A stretch of DNA of 64,000 nt from Glandiceps talaboti (taxonomy: Eukaryota; Hemichordata; Enteropneusta; Spengelidae). Shown piece by piece: positions 1 to 31,784 of this stretch (its first letter is position 1; every line of letters starts with the position of its first letter). Both the position numbers and the translations under genes were made by a program. The stretch spans positions 3,907,001-3,971,000 of the forward strand of contig NC_135561.1 in NCBI RefSeq assembly GCF_964340395.1, in the 5' to 3' direction. Under the pieces are notes generated by a model. That model worked only from the letters and a program-made list of their open reading frames with translations. It searched no databases and had not been told where the DNA came from.

Positions 1-191
1 GAATCTTTTTTAATGTGTTTTCGTCTGTATTGTTAATGTATTTATATTTCTTTTAATTTCTACACATATTGTTTTAGATTATGTTATTCATAACAACACT
101 GTAGGTATATTTTACTGTTTTTAATAATATTTTGTAGCAGATAACCCAATTGCCCTAAGAGTGACTCAATAAAGTTTTATCTTATCTTATC
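1..191 (+). mobile_element. 3' tail of a non-LTR retrotransposon
   Basis: The segment ends in AATAAAG (168-174) followed by TTATC repeats up to 191. A poly(A)-like signal running into short 5-bp repeats is a common 3' end of CR1- or Jockey-like LINEs in marine invertebrates (family knowledge). Only 3' untranslated sequence is in the window; I see no reverse-transcriptase codons here. The rest of the element, if present, lies off the left edge. Clade not resolved. Confidence 0.5.
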
Positions 192-319
192 AAACGAATT
201 ATATGGAGCGTAAAGCACTCAAACTAGTGCCTCAACTTTCTCGAAACACATTAAAATTCACGGCATCCAAGGTACAAGTCTAAAACAATGAAAGACTTTG
301 ATAAAGTACCCAATGTTAC

Positions 320-489
320 CAATCTGATTAAAATCTGATGTATTGAAAGCGGCTAAATGCTTTATTTACCTCTATTTCCATCGTTTTGTGTCGTTTGTTT
401 TTTCCGAGTGACACAAAACGATGGAAATAGAGGTAACTACAGCATTTAGCCGCTTTCACTACAACACATCAGATTTTAATCAGATTGCC
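320..489. mobile_element. Fold-back (long inverted repeat) element with 7-bp flanking repeat
   Basis: Two arms of about 75 bp (320-394 and 409-487) are reverse complements with a few mismatches and one 3-4 bp indel, around a loop of about 15 bp. The outermost bases CAATCTGATT and AATCAGATTG pair exactly. The 7-mer ATGTTAC lies directly outside both ends (313-319 and 490-496) and looks like a target-site duplication. No coding capacity. Best explained as a small non-autonomous fold-back or MITE-like DNA element. Confidence 0.6.
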
Positions 490-581
490 ATGTTACTAAA
501 CCTTATGATGAATTCCTTTCAGTATAGCCTGAACTTCATTGCAAAACTACACCACCAGAGGGTATAGTAAGTTAACAATTG

Positions 582-727
582 TAACAACAACAACAGCAGC
601 AGCAACACAACAACAACAACAACAACAACAACAACAGCAGCAGCATCAGCAACAGCAGCAACAATAACAACAGCAGCAACAACAACAATAATAATAATAA
701 CAACAACATCATCATCATCATCATCAT

Positions 728-757
<30 letters not shown>
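582..757. repeat. (CAA)n microsatellite with CAG, TAA and TCA interruptions
   Basis: About 175 bp of nearly pure trinucleotide repeat: CAA units mixed with CAG, then TAA, then TCA, then CAA again. Homopolymeric open frames across it are artefacts. Confidence 0.95.
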
Positions 758-758
<1 letters not shown>

Positions 759-759
759 A

Positions 760-1496
760 AATTTACTTTCCAAATACAGTAACAACATTTTCAAAAATTA
801 TTTGAACTCTTTCACAGTTTAAAATCCTCTCATTATTTCTTCTTAACCAGCATCTATTGATTAGTCGGAACAATTTTACAGACAGACATACACTCACGCT
901 ACATATACTGTGATCGTACTTTGAGCAGTGAAGCATATGAAAGACTATGCGCGCACACCGACCGTGAACAACAATGCACATGTATACGCAAACACTGTAC
1001 TACGTAATCTTACTGACATTACGCAAGATACGATGAGGTTCTTTACAGAGAAATGTGTCACATTTTATCGGAACAAACGGAGGGACCGATCAACCAACTT
1101 GTGAGAATCGCTATGAAAAAATTAAAACGAGTAAAACTAAAACTAAAAGCTAATACGCTCCACAACCTATACGCTTTTGAAGCGATAGTCTATCTTCCTC
1201 CTATAGCTGAGATCATAGCTAACTATTAAATACTGATTTCCTTACTCTTCATTTGAACGATGACAACTTAATTGAAGGAGTTCGTGCAATTGCTAGAGGG
1301 CGAAACATTGAAAATTGAAATACTAATAATTGAGACTACGTAATGCTATAAATCAGGCAATTATGGCATAACAGAATAAGACACCTCGAACATCTTTCTA
1401 ATATTTTATACCTAATAACAGTGTAGTCAAAACAATGTGAGCATTGCCAAATATTACACACATACACACATGTATATATTCACACACACACGTACT
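760..1496. other. Gene-free stretch, nothing recognised
   Basis: AT-rich unique-looking sequence with a short CA-rich run near 1457-1490. I see no convincing exon, RNA gene or mobile element. Confidence 0.5.
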
Positions 1497-1499
1497 CAT

Positions 1500-1567
1500 T
1501 TTTTCACTTCCTCTCTCTCCCCTCTCCTTCCCCTCTCTCCCCCTCTCAATCTCTCCCTCTCCCTGCC

Positions 1568-1612
<45 letters not shown>
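1500..1612. repeat. Pyrimidine-rich tract and (CTGT)n microsatellite
   Basis: A CT-rich tract (1500-1565) leads into about twelve CTGT units (1566-1612). Confidence 0.9.
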
Positions 1613-1619
1613 CAATAAT

Positions 1620-2652
1620 CTTTCCCTATCTTGTACACTTAAATGATAGCAATGAAAAGACTAAGATTGATTGGGTATACGTTACTAATGTCACTCCAAA
1701 CGATTTGAGTATGTGTAATTGTAGCTGCACACACAGTGAGTAAATGTTTTACACATGTTGTGTGTTTGACAAGCTCACATCACACTATTACACACTACGA
1801 TCAAATAAAGAATTTAAACCGACAGTAACAAATGGTGAGTGCAATGCAGAATAACATAGAGATACAAAGTGGCTTTTAAAGAGATGTGTAGTGAAGACAT
1901 TTTGAATTTTAGATGACCAATTTGTCAGTCTTTATAGCACGAATCAATTCCCATGGGTACTGAGGTAACAGCGCTGATATTTGACAAAGTTCTAAACATA
2001 TAGCTATAGGTGCAGGGAATCCGTATTGAAAGTAAGTTCTAAATCACTGTACTGTAGTTTGTATATATCTGAATAAGTTAAGAACTAAATATTTGCCGAC
2101 ACTTGATAGATATCTCTAAGGTACGAGAACTGTATATCTGTCGAGACTGGGTGAACATTTATTTTATTCAAACTCTTCTGTAAGACTAGGAGCCCAGTCG
2201 AAATATAATGATTTATTATTCCAACCACAGTAGTAAAAACAACGTGTACAATACAGACAAGGGTTCAACAGATAATGCCTGTGGCCTTGTTTCCAAAACG
2301 TAAATCTCCTAAAAATTTTATGATGTAAGACCCAAGAAGTTTGCATGGTCAGATTTCCATAACTCTTGTTTTATCTAGTACTAATGATGTTAGTAAACGA
2401 TGCCTAGGCTTGAAGTTATAATTTAATTTTTCACAGTATTTTTAGAGGTTTTTCAGGAAGCTGATTCGTTTACTAGTACTAGTATACTGCAATAGCAGTA
2501 AGAGCTTATATATTTATAAATATTTATTTACCACAGCAAATGTCTACATCACAACTGAAAATAAGTGATCACGTAGTTTTTGTCTGGATCCGAGTGATTG
2601 AACATAAAAATAGAACATGTATGTCGGAAGTGCATGGAAATGAATTACTTAC
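1620..2652. other. Gene-free stretch, nothing recognised
   Basis: Both strands were read. A minus-strand open stretch at 2164-2346 ends beside AATAAA-like words but has no family resemblance that I know and does not join in frame to the candidate exon at 2653-2695. Confidence 0.4.
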
Positions 2653-2695
2653 CTAAAATGACTAGGGAAGCAAGGAGCCGTGAGAAGCGTCCCAT
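2653..2695 (-). CDS. Possible orphan first coding exon with a signal peptide
   Basis: On the minus strand an ATG at 2695 in a good context (GCAAGATGGG) opens a short frame reading MGRFSRLLASLVIL, which then meets a consensus donor (TTTTAG followed by GTAAGT, exon end 2653). A basic start followed by a hydrophobic run is the pattern of a secretory signal peptide. No downstream exon could be joined with confidence between 1 and 2652, so the rest of the gene may lie to the left of the window. A chance match remains quite possible. Function unknown. Confidence 0.27.
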
Positions 2696-5560
2696 CTTGC
2701 CGAAACATGTGAGTGATATGATCACCAGCAATCGTAGCGCTCAATGCCGTTCTCTTGTCTACTGCGAATATGTACACATGCGTTGCGTTGAAGACTGTGG
2801 TTGCCACGTGACTCTAGTCTGCACTTGGTTCGTGTGATTGGTTGTCGTCGTTGATGAAGAGGTAAGGAGGAGGAGTGTTTATTGGGTCGCGGTGGTAACT
2901 CAATATCTCTCCTAACGGATGCATTTACCTTGTTCGATGGAAAGTATATAGTCGTTCTTTGATCGTTGATGTAATTTAGGTCCAGATTCATCTTAACACT
3001 TTACCGACTCGAGTACTTTGTTTGTTTCACCATGGACTCTAAAATGGCTTTACCGCCAAGTTGACGACATAACATCTTCCCGCCCAAATCATTGGCCCAA
3101 CTTTTTTATTTTACCGATCAACTTTATAACGATTAGTAGAAATATAGACAGAAGACAGACGAAGCATTTTAGGAGTCATTTTACCTGTCACATCTCGTGC
3201 TGACAGAGAGGTTATAGGGTCGACCAGAATAACCTTTGCGAGAGCTTATTAAAGGGACATCGACAGTGCACTGAATTTTTCTGCCAAGAAAAGATTTGAT
3301 GTATACTGTAACATATAACATCGTCAGATACGTTCTGGCACGTGTATGAGATTGCATTCGTGCAATTAGGATAATATCATTAAAAAAACGTTGTGTGGAG
3401 TCATGTATTTTGTTTTATAGCTGGCGTTTGCGTCAGTATTAAAATTGTGGTGCATACATTTGCCATATTTCTGAGTAGTGGGGATTTCTTTCGGATCTTT
3501 AATTGGTAAACCAACTTTACTATACTTGAGAAACAATGTGAAACACCATACACTAAGTCCATATTTGTAACTCAATAATTGTAGAAATAAACAAAGTATG
3601 AAATATGTGAAAAATGTGTTATTGTATACATAAACGAAGGGATTTTTTTATTATCAAAAATCCGAGTAAATGCCAATTTTCATTGATATAATCACCTTAA
3701 TAGAGAAAACTGAGCCAATGACTGCTATTTATTAAACAATTGACAGTGATGGGAAACAAAAATGACGAAACAATACTTACAAGTCGCAGACTATGTCCCT
3801 TCGAATACATAACTGATTGATGTGTGTCGTATGTGAGACTATTTCTTTTGCTGAATCAGATGTATTTGTACCGGGGTTTGTTCGCTCATTTTCCTCCTCG
3901 GGCTTGAATCTGCTGCGGTCGTCTCTACGTCATTATCATGGGAAACCTCACATTTCATTTGGTCGACCTTTAGATAGCCACGTTCGAATCTACGAGGTAA
4001 ACAATTAGTATTTATATGCATATTCCTCTAGACCTTTCTTGATTAAGATGTATGTTATATTTTCGAAAGGAAGTGGTTTATAGTAATATAATTTACCTTA
4101 GTTTTATCGCATGACATGCTATGAAAAAAATGTTGGGTTAAATCACACAAACAACCATACTGTATTTTTCTGCCAGTATTCTGCCAGTCTACTTATCGAG
4201 TCATTCTTGGACTGTCAAGTTTCAACACACATTCAGAATGTTTTTCACTGACAAAAGTCGACAGTTTCAGAGGTAAAGTTACTGCTGTATTTCTCCCCCA
4301 TTGTCAATGGTTGTATCGATGCGATGAAGAGCGATTTAAACTGATTATTATGACAAATATAATATTATGATCAAGGATTCGAACAAACAAATCATAAAAC
4401 AAAGTTAAACCATTTCCGATTTGATGGAAATAAACGACATCGTTAAACAAAGCACACGTCTTCACAATGTACTATTATAGTGACAGAACGCATATGAAAT
4501 CGTCAAAGAACGGTATTCCATAAATAGTATATTCAATAGGACTCACAGAGACTTTGGGTTACGACTTGTCCTTGAATTATGATATGCTATCACCATACAT
4601 ACATCGAATTACATAGGCCATTACTTCTGCATACAAACCTTAGACAGCAAACAACTTGGAACTATATATATATACTTGTATCTTTTAAGCAAACAATGCC
4701 AGTTTAGCTAATTATTATTTGTCGATGTATCATGATTAAAATATATTGGCAGCCCTGATTAATGCCTTTGTTATCATTTTTTTCCATTTTCTTTTGGTGT
4801 ATCATGAGATAGTTATTGTACAATCATAAACACCGTGAAAGCGACCCAATCATTGAAAACCACTTCTTACTTTACCTTCATACAATGAACAAAAGATGTG
4901 TGATAATAACTTAAACCATAGAGGTTTTAGAGATTTGCTTGATTAATGCTTTGAAGTGTCAACAGATACGCACGCGTGACTGAAATGCATTTTGTGTCAC
5001 AAACACGATGTGTCGCCTCACGATCACTAATGTTAGACTCAAAGATACGTCGTGCCGTTCAGCCCTAATCTCTTGTGAACTGCTATCTGATAGGGTAGCA
5101 CGACGACATGTCGTTTCTTATTAGCTAGGTCGCTCTACCCCCATTCCAAGTTCCTACCAAGATATTGAATTTTGGATTACTTGCACGACACCAGATTGTT
5201 CAGTTTGGGACACAGAGTTTCGTGAGCAATCGAAATATCTACTAAGGTAAAAGTGTTCTCCTACATCATGCCATCATGCGAATAAACAATATTCAATATT
5301 GCTGTTACATTATCAAACAAACTGCACTACTGGTATGTTAAACGTTGGGCCATATTACAAGCCGGTTTGTGTCGATTACTTGTACGGCCACTATGATTGT
5401 ACTTGAAATACACTTTTGTTCCAGGGGATTCATGTATGACTGGATTGACATAACTGTGAGAATATGTGTTAATGATTTTGATTTAACATTCAAAAGATAA
5501 GTCCATCCTTGCATATTTAATCAAAAGTTATACAGATGATAATTTAAATGCAATGCGTGA
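2696..5560. other. Gene-free stretch with one short inverted repeat
   Basis: No supported exon on either strand. A hairpin with arms CGTCGTGC and GCACGACG lies around 5048-5107; its role is unknown. Short open frames here have no family resemblance and no consistent splice context. Confidence 0.4.
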
Positions 5561-5561
5561 T

Positions 5562-5744
<183 letters not shown>

Positions 5745-8270
5745 CAAGTCAACTTGTTCCTTGGATGAACTTTAAATGAATTTAATATACATGTATTATT
5801 TTACCAAGGATTGTGTGTCTCAAACACCCAAAGGCTAAGCTTTTATGACAACGAGTGTACATTTCTGAAGTTACATTCTAAGATCAAGAATACTTCAACT
5901 CAGCTTTCGTCCCACGCGTATTTCTCTTTGTTTCAATCCATGGTATTTTTTATAGACTTCTTCGTGGTGATCAGCTCGGAGATCTTTTATGTCCTGAATT
6001 TCTCGTTCATTTGTCACTGTTCTAAAAGATCGCACAAATTTACGTTCACTTAGTTACCTACAATGTGATAGACTACAAATTATGATAAATGTGACTCTGT
6101 GTGAGCACACTCAAGATAAGGATATTGATTGGACAATTAAGTTGCCGACAATTTGTTATCAAATCCAATCGACTATTAAGTATAGAATAAGGCTACTCTT
6201 TATTGCGAAGGCAGTTTACCAAGATCACTGTAAATTGTAATGCTAAATGTCACCAACGAAAACATAAGAGGTGACGGGCTGTTTTATCGATCTGAGTCAA
6301 TAAACATTAACAGAAAATATGAATGTTTGATTGATTTATAATTTGATTGGCACATCTAGAAAGGTGTGAAATTTATGATCTGTGTGTCGAACAATTTTTG
6401 TGTCATTAAAGTACACAATTTCTGAATAACACGTTAGCGTCAAGCATTTACTTTATACCTTGTTCGCTTCATGTTTAACTACACTTTAGCTTCAAAGCAG
6501 TAACTGATATGTAGAGAGTTGGCAATGTAGAATTTAGCAACTTGTGTGAAAAGCTATAAAATAATTTTTAGATAGAGAAATATTTACCATCTGATGACCA
6601 CGTGGGTTATTCTTTTTATCACAAATTTTAAACAATGAAAAAACATTTCCTCAGTCTATTTGTCAACCGTAAGCAATAGTGCATCAAATTATACCCCTGA
6701 AATATACACAGTCATGCAATCATACCATTGTTTACTATATAATAGATACTTTCCTTGCGGGTACAAATCATATATACCAAGTGCAACCCAAGTTATTGTC
6801 TAGCAGTCATATTTCATGTGTTGTGCAACCCTACATCCAAGCATCAATAATGAAACATAATCAATGCAAGATCGCTCGACTGGTTTTACTTCCATATTGA
6901 GTTTGATGCAAGTGAAACACTTTGCTACTTTTGGAGACGTGACGCACTGTCTATGCTGGCTATGCTGTCTATGTGTAGACACCTGCGCAGCATGCATGCA
7001 TGCCAAGCACGACCTGACGTATGTACAACCTCAGACCACGTACAACGTACATCAGTGTACTTGATCTACGTATGCTATGTCGCGTGATACAGCAGTCGAC
7101 AAGACGCGACATAGCTGTTGCGCGCGTTTGAATGAACCTAGTAGTAGTAGTACGAAAAGAAAACATGTCAATGTCTATCCTAATCAGTAGCTAATTATAA
7201 AATTGGTTAACGAACATTTCACTTCGGCTAAGTAACATGCAAGTAAGTTACCTGCAACAGTTATACCGTTCGTTTCGGTTTTGGGCTGATTTTTTCCTGT
7301 TTTTGCGCTTTTTCGTTCCAGAAACGAACGCTACAATTCCTATAACGTCTAACACGTGACAAATAGACCGATGAGAAGCAGATCTGAATCGGAGTCATTG
7401 AAATCATTCAGTGATATGTAAATATTGACCTTCACATTCCAAATATTAAAACATGATTTTGTTTCCGGACCCCCCCCCCCCCCGCCGGCCTGTCCCCCTC
7501 TCCATTTTTGGTCAGTCTCAAAAAAAAAACTTTGAGGGAACTCACCCAGTATCAACTCTACTTAGACAAGCGACGTAGAACACAAGTTTTTGCTGGTTTT
7601 CTGGCGTCTTGCTCAGTTCCACTACATTGACAACAGCAAGTCTCTTACGGATCGTATTTCAGAAAATACGTTTTCAGGGCAAGACGGTTCCCATGAAAAT
7701 GAAAACAACGCAATTGTTCTAAAAGATCCGATCCGATTTGAATTTGTTATACACAGAATTGACCCCAATACTCTTTGTCATCTATTGATCTGTGGTGTTT
7801 TGCAGAGCGAGTCTGTTGTTTGTCAGTCACTGTCTACTACATCAAGGGAAACCGTACTACTTAACAGGCAAAAAATTATCAACATGAAAGATACATAAAC
7901 ACTACCGTATAATATACACTACTTGAATTATCGTATAAACTGGATGTCATGTTTTATTCCACCACTGTATTTGTTTTTAATTTTGGAATAGTTGTAAGCA
8001 TATGTATACAACAATATACAAACTAGTAAGGCCACTTCTGAAATGAACTAACATGTAAACTTACAGTATTAGCCATGGAGTATCTGTAAAACATCACTGT
8101 GAGGAAAGCTTCTTTGCCATGATACCCGTCAGGTTATGATTTTCCATTTCAGCTCTGTTCTTGCTAAGTTTTATTTACTAGGTGAAATATAAGCCCATTT
8201 GGCTGGGACGTTGTGAACGTAAACTTTTTTTTGTAGATTTGTCATACTTTACCTCATGTCACTATGATAA
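5745..8270. other. Gene-free stretch
   Basis: AT-rich, no supported gene. Notable only for a 14-base C run (7470-7483), a run of A (about 7519-7528) and a 10-bp inverted repeat CGTTCGTTTC / GAAACGAACG around 7268-7330. A 102-codon open frame at 7590-7898 has no recognisable domain and no splice context. Confidence 0.4.
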
Positions 8271-8273
8271 AAT

Positions 8274-8319
8274 ATACTACTACTACTACAATACTACTAC
8301 TACAATACTACTACTACAA

Positions 8320-8356
<37 letters not shown>

Positions 8357-8366
8357 GCTACTACTA

Positions 8367-8412
<46 letters not shown>

Positions 8413-8429
8413 AACTACTACTACTACTG

Positions 8430-8471
<42 letters not shown>

Positions 8472-8511
8472 CACCACCACCACTACCACTACCACTACCA
8501 CTACGACTACG

Positions 8512-8586
<75 letters not shown>
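8274..8586. repeat. (TAC)n microsatellite, about 310 bp
   Basis: Imperfect ACT/TAC trinucleotides with short ACC and ACG variant blocks in the middle. It yields long poly-Tyr, poly-Thr and poly-Leu frames that are not genes. Confidence 0.95.
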
Positions 8587-8589
8587 GTG

Positions 8590-9600
8590 AAATCTAAATC
8601 ACGTTCTCTAATAAATTGATGCTAGAGCGACCCCTGTGTTCATTTTGAACTAACGTTAACTTCCAACTTCTATCAATCAAGGGATCGTAATGTGTGACAG
8701 GAAGCTTAGATATCTATTATCGTATTACGCCAGATGAAATATTGCAATGTTGATTTTAAATTGTTTCCATAGGCATATTCATGAGGTTAATCAATTAAAT
8801 TTACATAATATGTCATTACATGAAATAGTATCAATTGTAGTTGAACCAAAACATGTATGCCTTATATGTTAAATATTTGATTTGCATTAACGTTATGACG
8901 TCACAGGTATTACGAATATATATTCCAGTAAAATTACTTTCCAACTGCGATATTCATGTATTTACATTGATAATGCCATTTCAAATATTTCAAATGTATT
9001 TGGTTGGACACTATATATATCAGTAACAATCAGTGGTATTTAACAATGGTCTTTCCATCGTGAGAGATAGTTTAATGTCTTGTCAAAAGAGGGCGCTGTG
9101 TACATTCCGATTGAATGCAGTTGCAGGAGCCTTTGACTTCATTGCAATGCTGGAGATTTTCGGTTATTAACAGGATACATCATTGGTATAGTTTCAACAT
9201 CACAAACTGCATGACATTCGAAAACTAATATTTTAATGGATCAATTAATTAATTTGGGTTTCATTCATAACCGCGCACACTGTGTGTAAAAACATGATAT
9301 TGCTCATTTGTAGTAGACATACAATAGGGTAAATTTCATATTCTATGGATGAACCCAAGGGAATATGTCATAGGATTCAGATTTACCATGTCAAAATTAT
9401 CTTTAAAATGACTACATCTTTCAGAATGCCTATTATTAAGACAACAATTCATGTTTTAATTATACCTCATTATCATATCATGCAAAGTACTAGTAGTTTA
9501 TTTTTTTGCAAAGTAAATATTAGAAATCCATTTGAGGTCTATATGCTAATGTACACAAGCTCCCTTTGAACGTGACAGCAAACTTAAGCCTTAGGGTGAG
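8590..9600. other. Gene-free stretch
   Basis: Nothing recognised apart from an isolated CRE-like palindrome TGACGTCA at 8896-8903. With no nearby start site its use as a regulatory site is unproven. Confidence 0.4.
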
Positions 9601-9604
9601 AGTT

Positions 9605-9840
9605 GTCGATGGCCGAGTGGTTAAACCACTTGCCGCTTACCACTGCGGCCGAGGTTGAGCCCATTCAGGATTTGATAAACACATTACCACGCTGTCGTTC
9701 AGTTTGACTCAACCGAACAACACACGGTTTTCCTCGGGTACTCCGGTTGCTCCTGATCCCATGAGGGATGGCCCTCACTGGAGTTCTTGTGAGATAAGTG
9801 TTTATATCCAGTATAAATACAGATTATCTTTATTTTATTT
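9605..9840 (+). mobile_element. tRNA-derived SINE
   Basis: The head resembles a tRNA with Leu/Ser-type features: A-box-like TGGCCGAGTGG (9610-9620) and a degenerate B box GGTTGAGCCC (9653-9662) at the spacing expected of an internal pol III promoter. It is followed by a non-tRNA body with the block TTTCCTCGGGTACTCCGGTT near 9729-9748 and an AT-rich tail ending in TTTATTTTATTTA. It cannot be a working tRNA because the stems do not close after the head. It lies about 185 bp beyond the stop of the minus-strand dehydrogenase and in the opposite orientation. Confidence 0.7.
9829..9839 (-). terminator. Candidate poly(A) signals of the dehydrogenase gene
   Basis: Two overlapping AATAAA hexamers on the minus strand (9829-9834 and 9834-9839), about 190 bp after the stop codon at 10024. 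They are the nearest canonical signals I found. They fall in the tail of the oppositely oriented SINE, so the mobile element may supply the gene's 3' processing site. Confidence 0.4.
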
Positions 9841-10023
9841 ACTTGAATCATATTCTTTCCGAGCCAACAATACAAATCAGTTTGCTTTCCCTAATATAAC
9901 ACCTCCCTCAGTTTGTAGGTTCGGTAAATCACGTACCCATTCACCGAGATGACAATATAGTTCAATTTTCTTTCTTGTATAGCGATGAAGTTGGTACTCC
10001 ATTTCTTAACTTGACTGAGTCGT

Positions 10024-14924
<4,901 letters not shown>

Positions 14925-14939
<15 letters not shown>

Positions 14940-14971
14940 CTTGAATAGTGACATACACTGGGTATATATAG
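14925..14971 (-). promoter_or_regulatory. Putative start region of the dehydrogenase (TISU-like start, TATA-like word)
   Basis: The start codon sits in CAAGATGGCTTC, matching 10 of 12 positions of the TISU element (SAASATGGCGGC) used by genes with very short 5' leaders. A TATATATA word lies at about 14963-14970, so transcription from a normal TATA distance would begin almost at the ATG. Whether either word is used is inference. Confidence 0.3.
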
Positions 14972-14999
14972 AGCTAGAGCGGCTCCGGCCCCCGGAATA

Positions 15000-16133
15000 A
15001 AAATGGCCCTGAAGAAAGCCCCGGATCATATGTCCCAGGTACATTCTCTGCCACGGCGAGAAAAAACGAGAACAACACAGACGAAGGGCCACATTATTTA
15101 TGACCTGGTGGGTCAGAAGTATCTGAGTGGTCACTCAAAAACTGGGGAGTGAAGGGGGGGGGGGGGCTACTCAAATTTTATGTAGTATTATTACTACCTT
15201 GACATGTTAAAATAACCACAGAAAGCATTCTTTTAGTCCTTGAAATTGAATTTCAAAAATGCCCTCTCGTACACACCCCCACCTGGCTCCCTCAAACTTC
15301 GATTCAACTTATATATCGTCTAATTTCCAATTTTACTAACTACTTTTGAAATAAGCTACATCCATCATGTTATGAGGAAATTCAATTTCAAGTTGAAATA
15401 CTAGACTGTAAGGTACACCTTGACAGGCGCCCTCATGCATCGACCAACCCGGATACGCTGCTTTTGTGTATTCTCAATAGTATTTACCGGTGATGTATCA
15501 TATCTGAAATTCTATTTTTTACCAGAAGGGATATTTATTAAGGGAGGAAACTGTCTTCATATCTTTATATTTTTATGTAGTTGCAATATCATGTGCAATC
15601 CATCAAATATCTGGGTTTTTAATCACGACTGCATTAGTATCTCTAGAGACGAATTCGTTTCTTACAGTGAGCTGGTAAATCCTCGCCTTAAGCAAAAGAA
15701 TGTTACCTTTGAGTCTGACACAGATCTACAATGCCACTGTTGCCAATAATGCCACCGATTGTCTGCACTTGGAATTGACAAAATTGCAAGAATGGTTCTG
15801 TTCTATTTCTATGTAACTAGGATGTTTGTTACATTAAAACTGTCAAATCGATATACGTACTTAAGCTTGCTTGTCTGTCTGTCTGTCTGACCTCGGCGTG
15901 GTTGGTTTATACACATGTATTGGCTACTAACAGAACATCTACATTGGAATACCCACTCACCCACGGTAGACGTATTGAATTGCTGTACCTTAGTGGTTCG
16001 TGTACGTGTCTTCAAATACGGTCTCGATGCACGAGATCGAGACAGTCTCAATGTGAATATTAATGGACAGCCACTACTGATTGGTATATGGCTTGGGTCT
16101 GAATCTATAATCTACATTTGGTTGGCTTCAAAA
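15000..16133. other. Intergenic stretch between divergent dehydrogenase and sulfotransferase
   Basis: About 1.2 kb separates the two start codons, enough for separate promoters. It holds a run of 13 G (15154-15166), a few CTGT units near 15871-15888, and a short palindrome GTCTCGAT / ATCGAGAC (about 16020-16041) 95 bp before the sulfotransferase ATG. A 109-codon open frame at 15420-15749 has no recognisable domain. Confidence 0.4.
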
Positions 16134-30554
<14,421 letters not shown>

Positions 30555-30559
30555 AACCT

Positions 30560-31470
30560 CATAGTTCAGCTCTGCATAATCATTCCCAGATCATATATAT
30601 AAACGTTTCGTCTCGGACGGTGCCGTCAAAGAGACAAACCTATGGATGGTTTTATGAAGATTCGTGTAATAATGACTCTTAATACATGTCTAGAGTATAA
30701 ATAGTGGACGATAACACCAGACCTATGGACAACAAAATAAGCTTACATGCATGTTGAAATTATTTGATCTACTACTGTCATTGCCATAATTTCACTATGA
30801 ACTAGAAATAATACTTTATTGACAAAGAATGTTACAATTCTGAATTTTTACCTTATTTGAATTTCTCAAAACCATATCGCAAGGAATATGTTATGTAGAA
30901 AGTGTTTATACACGAGAGTCCACAACTTTAAGTCATTATCCAAATAATAGTAATTAAATTGTTCTTTCTTGTATATAAAGACTACAACTACCTGCTTGAT
31001 AACGTACAGATGGGTAATTTCCATCAATTTTAAGGACAATACTTTTGATATGTTTGATTGGACAAATTTAGTTACATGAAATGTATAAGCTTATAGGATT
31101 TACAGTTCTGTTTGAACAGGGCGGGGTTAAGATATTTTCCAGTATCTTATTAATTAAAGTCAAGTAGTCCTTTTCCATATTCTGCCCAAAGCGTTTTACA
31201 AAGTATTAGCTCTGTACACATCGATACCTTCCTCATGCAACTCCTACGGACAAAGAGAGTGCATACAATCCATACAAGCTCATTTACCATTTCCTTACGT
31301 TTATTTTGAGTTAAATAATAAGTGTGATTTTATTTCAAGTGAGTGTTGGCGTGATTTTATAGCTTGAAGAAATGCATACAACCAGGAATATGTGAAAGTG
31401 ATGCACACATGTGTGTTATCGTCACATCGCAACATACACAATGTACTAGTGTCCTGGTAAATTTATTGTA
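30560..31470. other. Downstream region of the sulfotransferase, nothing further recognised
   Basis: AT-rich sequence that probably holds the 3' UTR. No exon, RNA gene or mobile element could be supported. Confidence 0.4.
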
Positions 31471-31471
31471 A

Positions 31472-31581
31472 AATGTATGTATGTATGCATGTATGTATGT
31501 ATGTATGTATGTATGTATGTATGTATGTATGTATGTATGTATGTATGTATGTATGTATGTATGTATGTATGTATGTATGTA

Positions 31582-31630
<49 letters not shown>

Positions 31631-31780
31631 ATGTATGTATGTATGTATGTATGTATGTATGTATGTATGTGTGCATGCATGCATGCATGTATGCGTGCAT
31701 GTATGTATGCATGTATGTATGTATGCATGCATGTATGTATGTATGTATGTATGTATGTATGTATGTATGTATGTATGTAT
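31472..31780. repeat. (ATGT)n-(GT)n-(ATGT)n-(ATGC)n compound microsatellite
   Basis: About 310 bp of tetranucleotides with a central GT block and GCATGCAT variants toward the right. Long MYVC and HTYI frames across it are artefacts. Confidence 0.95.
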
Positions 31781-31784
31781 GGTT

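Noticed and set aside
2164-2346. Minus-strand frame as a second exon for the orphan signal-peptide exon
   Set aside because: The only nearby acceptor gives the wrong phase and an early stop when joined to 2653-2695.
7590-7898. 102-codon plus-strand frame
   Set aside because: No recognised motif, no good start context and no flanking exon signals.
9605-9690. Possible tRNA-Leu or tRNA-Ser gene
   Set aside because: The A- and B-box-like words are present but the B box is degenerate, the acceptor stem does not close and a SINE body follows directly.
15420-15749. 109-codon plus-strand frame between the two divergent genes
   Set aside because: No family resemblance, low-complexity Phe/Cys-rich content and no splice partners; likely chance.
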